Shown here in pieces: positions 37,601 through 40,080 of a stretch of 40,080 bases of DNA (the stretch's first letter is position 1; each line of letters starts with the position of its first letter). The stretch lies in contig NZ_JAAHHT010000027.1 in assembly GCF_010672085.1 (NCBI RefSeq), positions 66,858 to 106,937 of the forward strand. The letters are read 5' to 3'. The translations under genes were made by a program, and so were the position numbers. Origin of the DNA: Okeania sp. SIO3I5. Lineage in GTDB: Bacteria > Cyanobacteriota > Cyanobacteriia > Cyanobacteriales > Microcoleaceae. The notes under the pieces are model-generated. The model worked only from the letters and a program-made list of their open reading frames with translations, did not search any database and was not told where the DNA came from.

Positions 37601-39878
37601 CGGGGATGATGCTATTAATACTCAAAATACTGGAGCTAATGCTACTATTAATAACACAGCTAATATCCAAGCTAATACAGGAGATGTAGTCAACAATAAT
37701 ATTACTAATATTCAAGCAAATACAGGTAATATTACTAACGAAACTATTACTCAAACTGCTGGCAATGATACTATTAATAATCAAAATGCAGGAGTTAATG
37801 CTACCATTAATAACACAGCTAATATCCAAACCGACACAGGAAATGTAGCCAACAATAATATTACTAATATTCAAGCAAATACAGGAAATATAGTTACAGA
37901 AAATATTAATCAAACTGCTGGCAATGATGCTATTAATAATCAAAATGCAGGAGTTAATGCTACTATTAATAACACAGCTAATATCCAAACCGACACAGGA
38001 AATGTAGCCAACAATAATATTACTAATATTCAAGCAAATACAGGGAATATAGTTACAGGAAATATTAATCAAACTGCTGGCAATGATACTATTAATAATC
38101 AAAATACAGCCGTTAACAATACTAACAATGACAGTATTAATATTCAGACTAACGGTGGTCAAATTACTACTAATGACAATACCAATATTTCAGTTATAGG
38201 TGGAGAAATTACCACAGAAAACATTACTCAAACTGCCGGAAATGATGCAACTAATATTCAAGTAACATTTGGAGATATAACTACAGAAAATATCACTCAA
38301 AACGGGGGAAATAATACCACAAATATTCAAACCGCTGGTGGTCAGCAAAATATTGGGAATGTGACTCAAAATGCGGGAAATAATACCACAAATATTCAAA
38401 CCGCTGGTGGTCAGCAAAATTTAGGAGAAATTAATCAAAACTTTGGCAATGAATCAATCAATATTCAGAGTCAAGAAATTAATCAAAATATAAGCCAAGT
38501 CAATCTTAATGATACAACTCCCAGTAACAACAACCAAACAAAAAATACTGGCACAGCTCAAGAAAAAACAGAAGAATTTATCAACAATGCTACTGATACT
38601 CAACAAATATTCAAGATAATTGATACTGTTAATACCAGTACCCTAAAAATAGCTACAGGATCAACTCAAGTAGTAACCATATTAGAACAAAACCGTACTA
38701 ACGAATATTCAGATTACTTTGGAATAAATTTGAACGAACAATCAGCTAGTACAAAAAACGTCCGAGATATCTTAACCGATATGGCAAATAAAACCGGAAA
38801 AGAATCTGCAGTTATTTATATTAATTCTTATCCAGAACAATTACAAATAATCTTATACACTAAATCCGGTGAACCAATTATTAAAAGCATTCCCGAAGCT
38901 AATCGCAAAGAACTAATGAACGCAGTATTAAGGTTCCGCGCACAAATTACAAATCCCGCTCGTCGTTTTACTGATACTTATCTACCACCAGCACAACAAT
39001 TATATGATTGGTTGATCGCACCCATATCAGCAGAACTAGAAGCAGCTAAAATTGATACCCTACTCTTTAGCATGGATGAAGGTTTACGCGCTCTACCTGT
39101 AGCAGCATTACACGATGGAGAACAATTTCTCATCGAAAAATATAGTCTCAGTTTAATTCCTAGTGTTAGCTTAATGGATACTAATTATCGCCCACTCCAA
39201 GATACTAGAGTATTAGCAATGGGAAGCTCTCTCTTCAAGGAATTAAACCCCTTACCAGCAGTCCCGATAGAATTAGAAACTATTTCCCAAAAGTTATGGG
39301 AAGGCACTGCATTCATTAATGAAGAATTTACCCGCAATAACCTTTTAAGTGAACGAGAAAATTATCCTTATCCTATTATTCACCTAGCTACTCATGCAGA
39401 ATTTAAACCAGGAAAAGCAAATAATTCTTATATTCAGTTATGGGGTTCAGAGCAACTTCAGTTAGACCAAATTAGAGAGTTAGGTTGGAATGAACCAGCA
39501 GTAGAATTGTTAGTATTGTCAGCTTGTCGAACTGCAGTAGGAGACAAAAATGCCGAATTAGGATTTGCCGGATTAGCAGTAGCAGCAGGAGTCAAGTCAG
39601 CTTTAGCAAGTGTTTGGTATGTGAGTGATGAAGGTACATTAGGGTTAATGACAGAATTTTATACTCATTTGAATAATGCCAAGATTAAAGCAGAAGCACT
39701 ACGACAGGCGCAGTTAGCAATGTTGCGAGGAGAGGTGGTAATTGCAGATGGGGAATTAAGGGGAAGTGGAGCGCGTGGAGCAGTAGCATTGTCGCAGGCG
39801 TTAGGGAAGCTTGACAATCAAAATTTATCTCATCCTTATTATTGGTCTGGGTTTACTATGGTTGGTAGTCCTTGGTAA
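25674..39878 (+). CDS. giant two-partner-secretion exoprotein with C-terminal CHAT (caspase-like) domain
   Basis: 4734 residues from the ATG at 25674 (MKHTIVKSYG); an upstream in-frame ATG at 25626 would bury the signal. Signal peptide 1-28, with likely cleavage after PANS. TPS/filamentous-haemagglutinin N-terminal domain about 29-152, with NLFLMNPAGIMFGPNASL. This implies export through a TpsB outer-membrane pore. A long beta-helix region follows: Gly/Asn/Thr-rich turns such as GGNINITAPE, an acidic Glu/Thr repeat (449-526), an exact 129-residue repeat, seven GIFAETQG-type units, and an Asn-rich region (about 3738-4270) with 38- then 53-residue periods. The C-terminal 430 residues form a CHAT domain: ALPVAALHDG, HLATHAEF (H4574) and VLSACRTAVG (C4618), the expected His-Cys dyad, then GLAVAAGVKSALASVWYV. 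Function is unknown; surface adhesion with proteolytic activity is inferred. No tpsB gene is in the window. Confidence 0.96.
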   Translation: MKHTIVKSYGISALSIILGTLTVAPANSQPITPASDGTGTTVNQTGNQFDIEGGTSSGGNLFHSFDEFNVNSGQTANFLTTPDISNILGRITGGNASYINGLIQVIGGNSNLFLMNPAGIMFGPNASLNIPASFSVTTATGIGFDNNNYWFEAMGTNNYANLIGEPSGYKFNVSNPGAIVNEANLTLNPGENLTFVGGKVINTGELSTAGGNVTITAVEGGSTLKISQPGHVLSLEVPSAIGSESETAGISPVSLPELLTGASDMSATSINVNESGEVVLTASNTVVEDVAGTAIVSGSVDVSIPLNEAGIGGQINVLGDRVALIDTNINADGLSGGGTVLIGGDSEGTVFNSQQTSVNSGSIISANAIENGDGGKVTIWSDGTTNFAGNINAKGGQFSGDGGFVEVTGKQELTFDGSVDVTAAFGADGTILSQPESVTIGEPENSDSSETVENNTEVETTENSEIADGSETTDSETVENNSEVETTENPEIADGSETTDSETVENNSEVETTENSEIADSSETTETEAPTDPFAQDENADVTISAENIGQLSGNVILEADNDITVNEKIETDSSVELKAGRSININADIDTSVGNGNIDLLGNNDEMNAANRSEGAASINQLDGTTLNAGSGTINIELGNLGEVGDINLANLTTTGQVLVNANGGNIGGVSDSSIINAGSVFFQTNGSGGIGLTNSPLQLNVQNLEAVSGSGGVFFDVGNVNIGGVSENVNGISATGGELEIKSEGNVTLTENISADGAINIEATGDISATGSGISSNGESVSLSATNISIADEFDETSGDADINLSATNDITVEDIEDDVLEFQAGAGAIEFRADADEDGVGVVTMLDNELDTIQTNGRDLTIAGGSIALGNIDTSSYSDVERSGDGGNITLSAQSGDLTTKSLDSSSFEGDGGNIEIEATGDINTVEIIADTGEFVANEDGLISESRGGSGNAGNISIESKEGSINTTDAISARSVSGDGGNIDIIAESDITTEGINSYSHSDESNSGNGGVISLSAGDNIKTGWIYSHSYSELGDSGNGGDISLLAGGDITAKLAYSDSFSELGDSGNGGDISFSAGGDIPAINSLNSFSYSQDGSSGDGGTISLSAEGDITITEVGSVVAPEGSFDSFSYSEKENSGNGGAISINADTIKFIPLENDVTKKLAIRTPSVGTNDSGVGGEVNITTNNFSNLQIVTLSSHSNSGEVRIEGKPQGNLELNDSSIITSKQITIEGRILDRSIQINLDGTPGESGNVFIDNQGDINLKNVSIESDTKSDKPAGNVTITSQGTISLDNSNILSTSNAQGNAGDITIQTPQDIQLTNNSKLQADTQGSGKAGTITVEGRTLNLNQSTSLTTESSGAGAPGQIEIQVNTIDIGEDAKISATITADSTNTEGGGNIKIFANTLNISGTLGIFAETAGVADAGSLILEPYNGSPQLDINFTNNGFISASTTSTGNGGNISIAAPENINIAGEGEIRVTTNNTGNAGIIDIETKNLTTSDGISITASTTGDGDAGAIAINTNTFNLRTGTSLTTETNSAGKAGDISINSETVTIGEGAEISATAKAGSTNTEAGGNISINTNILNIAGDLGIFAETQGNSPAGTLTLQPYNDTPDLDINFSNQGFISARTTSIGNGGNIYISAPESIDIAGKGKITAETIGSGNAGDVNINTGSLTVTNGTQISASSKGTGNAGSVNITAQDSVVFDGLSTDGTQRSGALSVIAPGGQGEAGNVTIETGSLTISNGAFISSDLLGKGKGGSVNITAEDITVDGVSNDLPSEVSSTLRKGAEGEAGNITINTGSLTVTNGGEISASTQGKGNAGSVNITAQDSVVFDGVSLDGTHNSGAFSAVGLTGEGEGGNVTIETGSLTVTNGAKISADIFGKGKGGNINITAEDIVLDGVSNDLSSAVSSTLRTGAEGEAGNVSIETGFLTVTNGAKISTSTEGKGQAGTINITAQDSVVFDGVSLDGTHQSGAFSVVAATGEGEAGGVDINTGSLTVSNGALISADIFGKGKVGSVNITAEDIVLNGGTSDFPTTVSSTLRKGAEGEAGNVTIETGFLTVTNGAKISTSTEGKGNAGTINITADHIVFDGISNNGLSSSVFSLVTPEAVGNAGDIKITAGSLEVTNDAVIDASTRGNGDGGSITIEATERFNLENDGRLAVESRSSGKAGNIEIDSPEVNVGTNSLISATVKSSATNTEKGGNIAIETNNLNISSSSIFAETQVEAPAGTITFKPYNNNSGININFSNGSTISARSTGTGTGGNINITAPETIGFAGDGKFSAETSGTGDAGIVEIQTQNLTIIDEVKISASSKGEGNGGSIEINTNISTLDAETALETEAHSAGKAGNIEINSQELTLNGNSQISATAIEGSTNTEAGGGNISITANTINISSPVGILAETDGETPAGTITFNPYNNNSDININFSNSGNISARSTSTGAGGNINITAPQTVDISGDGKISVETTGAGNAGTIEIQATNLTTTDGIDITASTTGAGNAGNINIITNNFNLEAGTSLTTETNSSGSAGDITINSEILTIGEGAKISATAKENATNTDTAGNITINSNQLNISGELGIFAETQGEAPAGTLTLQPYSRVGEQLGEFDPNLNINFTNSGFISARTTSTGNGGNINISAPQNIDITGEGKISVETTSTGNAGEIDIDAANLRIADKIDITASTTGAGKAGSITIEANQVNIQNDSQILGFTEGAGAGGNITIEATETLNLENNSKLSVETNSAGISGNIEINSPQININENAQISATAKVNATNTEVGGNITINSNELNISSPLGILAETQGAAPAGTVTIAPDRKDGETETTNPNLKINFSNNGFISARSTGSGDGGNIKITAPETVEISGDGKISVETTGAGNAGTIEIETPNLTTTDGIDITASTTGAGNAGNINIITNNFNLEAGTSLTTETNSSGSAGDITINSETLTIGEGAKISATALLNATNTETAGNITINSNQLNISGELGIFAETQGEAPAGTLNLNTYNDNPELKIDFSNSGFISARTTSSGNGGNINLFAPESINITGDGKITVETQGTGNAGIININTQNLTVAEGITISAATANSGEGGSININSRETFQLEGQVLTETTSTGTGGDIVVKTGSLAAENGTISARSTETATGDAGSIEITAQQNITTGIITSSAQNTTAATDGGNIAIASEGGEINATKPIQSFSEQGNAGDVTLNAQTNVTSNIISSHGQQQGGQISITAETGNIDTSNGFLANYSGGGDGGNVTIEATQGNVTTSNIYSFADGKGGQIQVKAGGEINLAENSNIISASEPATNSETDNPGTGGDIILEAGSNINTTTAQIYSGANVGDTGRVEINAGSAIEVGNIELASGFVRDRVTINENFTLIPLPEGEATQGFAGNISIKSNNGTVDTTAGTINSRSPDGSGNISIEGMGDITTGKLEASALNTETPTTGGDISITSEQGKITATQVIETFSKQGTAGSVEIKAADHVEVNLIRSEGTQQGGNITIESRSENSIDAQEQLNTFSTEGIAGNVTLTSPGDITINGIRSEGMEQGGNITVQSGIGSIDATGENIDSYSEEGIGGDVQLNASESINLGNVSSYGMTESGDLIIQSQQAEVNTGNVTTEAPDGSSGSIVINGAQVGTGDLSSIGTTSAGEINVEATDGSINTYDVEIESEGTIGSLTLRATEDIDTGDITQESGEGDANTDISSGGEQGIGDITQTAEGDVTNNQTAEGDITTGDITQTAGDDAINNQNTSVNINTDNATDIQTETGNITTGDITQTADDDAINNQNTSVNINTDNATNIQVSTGNIVTENITQTAGDDAINNQNTGVNATINNTVNVETNTEDVVNNNNINIQVNTGNIANNTITQTAGNDAINTQNTGANATINNTVNIQTNTGDVVNNNNIGLQVNTGNITNETITQTAGNDAINNQNTGVNATINNTANIQTDTGNVANNNITNIQANTGNITNETITQTAGDDAINTQNTGANATINNTANIQANTGDVVNNNITNIQANTGNITNETITQTAGNDTINNQNAGVNATINNTANIQTDTGNVANNNITNIQANTGNIVTENINQTAGNDAINNQNAGVNATINNTANIQTDTGNVANNNITNIQANTGNIVTGNINQTAGNDTINNQNTAVNNTNNDSINIQTNGGQITTNDNTNISVIGGEITTENITQTAGNDATNIQVTFGDITTENITQNGGNNTTNIQTAGGQQNIGNVTQNAGNNTTNIQTAGGQQNLGEINQNFGNESINIQSQEINQNISQVNLNDTTPSNNNQTKNTGTAQEKTEEFINNATDTQQIFKIIDTVNTSTLKIATGSTQVVTILEQNRTNEYSDYFGINLNEQSASTKNVRDILTDMANKTGKESAVIYINSYPEQLQIILYTKSGEPIIKSIPEANRKELMNAVLRFRAQITNPARRFTDTYLPPAQQLYDWLIAPISAELEAAKIDTLLFSMDEGLRALPVAALHDGEQFLIEKYSLSLIPSVSLMDTNYRPLQDTRVLAMGSSLFKELNPLPAVPIELETISQKLWEGTAFINEEFTRNNLLSERENYPYPIIHLATHAEFKPGKANNSYIQLWGSEQLQLDQIRELGWNEPAVELLVLSACRTAVGDKNAELGFAGLAVAAGVKSALASVWYVSDEGTLGLMTEFYTHLNNAKIKAEALRQAQLAMLRGEVVIADGELRGSGARGAVALSQALGKLDNQNLSHPYYWSGFTMVGSPW
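27018..27251 (+). repeat. three 78-bp units encoding an acidic Glu/Thr/Ser-rich linker
   Basis: Unit starts are 27018, 27096 and 27174; each encodes 26 residues (SETVENNSEVETTENPEIAD, then GSETTD). The stretch is highly acidic, has no glycine turns, and interrupts the beta-helix pattern. It is probably an extended or Ca2+-binding linker between the N-terminal secretion domain and the main fibre. Confidence 0.9.
30681..32060 (+). repeat. 387-bp (129-residue) tandem repeat inside the giant gene
   Basis: The glycine codon opening the G-N-(V/I)-x-I-x-T-G-(S/F)-LTVTNG motif occurs at 30681, 31068, 31455 and 31842, exactly 387 bp apart, giving three full units and a partial fourth. Each unit is itself two alternating half-units: one with AQDSVVFDGVSLDGTH, the other with AEDIVLDGVSNDLSS. 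Sequence identity between units is high, so the array probably expanded or was homogenised recently. Confidence 0.9.
33153..34656 (+). repeat. segmental duplication with 1206-bp offset inside the giant gene
   Basis: The segment from GGAATAGATATAACTGCC (33153) to GGAATATTTGCTGAAACTCA (33423) recurs almost unchanged at 34359-34629, always 1206 bp (402 codons) away. It includes the ETNSSGSAGDITINSE and INSNQLNISGELGIFAETQG segments. The same GIFAETQG-type module occurs seven times in more diverged form; its ISAT landmarks are near 29830, 30362, 32260, 32789, 33330, 33978 and 34537. Confidence 0.85.
36885..38226 (+). repeat. Asn/Gln-rich repeat array: 114-bp units followed by 159-bp units
   Basis: The ITQTAG motif (codon ACT or AAT of the T/N before Q) recurs at 36885, 36999 and 37113 (114 bp apart). 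It then recurs at 37272, 37431, 37590, 37749, 37908, 38067 and 38226 (159 bp apart each time). The longer unit has 45 bp (15 residues) more than the shorter one. The core is QTAGNDAINNQN, followed by VNATINNTANIQTDTGN. The array separates the beta-helix from the CHAT domain and ends in shorter TTNIQTAGGQQN units. Confidence 0.95.
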
Positions 39879-40080
39879 GAGAAGATGGGGTGATGGGGGG
39901 ATGGGGGGATGGGGTGATATAGAATCCGGGTAATTAGTTATCGTATTACTGAGGAGTAATGAGTAATGAGTAATGAGTAATGAGTAAGGAGTAAGGAGTA
40001 ATATCAAATCCGGTTGAATACAAGAGTGTATTGTTGGGGGAGATGGTCCGATTGTCCGATTTAATAATGAACATATACTA
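39879..40080. repeat. repeat-rich sequence after the giant gene, cut by window end
   Basis: GGGGTGAT/GGGGGGAT octamers (39887-39915) and GAGTAAT heptamers (39952-39990) are followed by a left end of the TATCATGTCCG family (TAATATCAAATCCGGTTGAAT from 39993). I see no terminator-type hairpin with a T-run immediately after the stop and no gene. Confidence 0.65.

Noticed and set aside
36786-38162. A 458-codon open frame on the minus strand opposite the Asn-rich repeats
   Set aside because: Its Ile/Ser/Asn-rich sequence is only the complement of the 159-bp repeat, whose codon bias removes stops on the other strand. No family features are visible, and it has the same periodicity as the sense protein.

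Overview
The window looks like chromosomal DNA of a filamentous, AT-rich cyanobacterium. Evidence: many HIP1 octamers (GCGATCGC, e.g. near 2949, 7760, 9234, 16205, 20653, 24243, 26628, 30230), heptameric short tandem repeats, long repeat-rich spacers, an LL-diaminopimelate aminotransferase, and a large two-partner-secretion protein with a CHAT domain. An Oscillatoriales-type genome (Trichodesmium/Okeania/Microcoleus-like) would fit, but genus is inference. No rRNA or tRNA gene was seen.

Layout. 1-650: a 275-bp tandem repeat, cut by the window edge. 1017-8804: housekeeping and scattered genes (ABC1/UbiB-family kinase-like protein, small membrane proteins, a dead GGDEF gene, a polysaccharide-deacetylase lipoprotein, dapL), separated by several families of small inverted-repeat elements. 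8805-10590: repeat-rich spacer, then a CRISPR array with an abnormal unit and a hairpin after it; no cas gene is visible. 10653-15696: an accessory block. Three relatives of a DUF4351/PD-(D/E)XK-like gene (one full, one internally deleted, one 5'-truncated) lie on the minus strand on both sides of a plus-strand cluster: Panacea-domain antitoxin, RelE-like toxin, C5-cytosine methyltransferase, and a broken Bpu10I-type endonuclease gene.

15958-19110: a zinc-uptake cluster transcribed leftwards (znuA, znuC, znuB) with a 17-bp palindromic Zur-type operator before znuA. 19848-21249: an L,D-transpeptidase and a KDPG-aldolase-family gene. 21290-22950: almost purely repeats. 22958-24580: a small conserved protein and an ABC ATPase without a visible permease. 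24581-25673: repeat elements.

25674-39878: one gene of 4734 codons takes up over a third of the window. It encodes a signal peptide, a filamentous-haemagglutinin-type TPS domain, thousands of residues of beta-helix repeats (including an exact 387-bp tandem repeat), an Asn/Gln-rich block with exact 114-bp then 159-bp periods and a curlin-like core motif, and a C-terminal CHAT (caspase-like) domain with His and Cys in place. A secreted giant fibre carrying a protease domain at its tip is the most interesting candidate system here. Its TpsB partner and any substrate lie outside the window or elsewhere.
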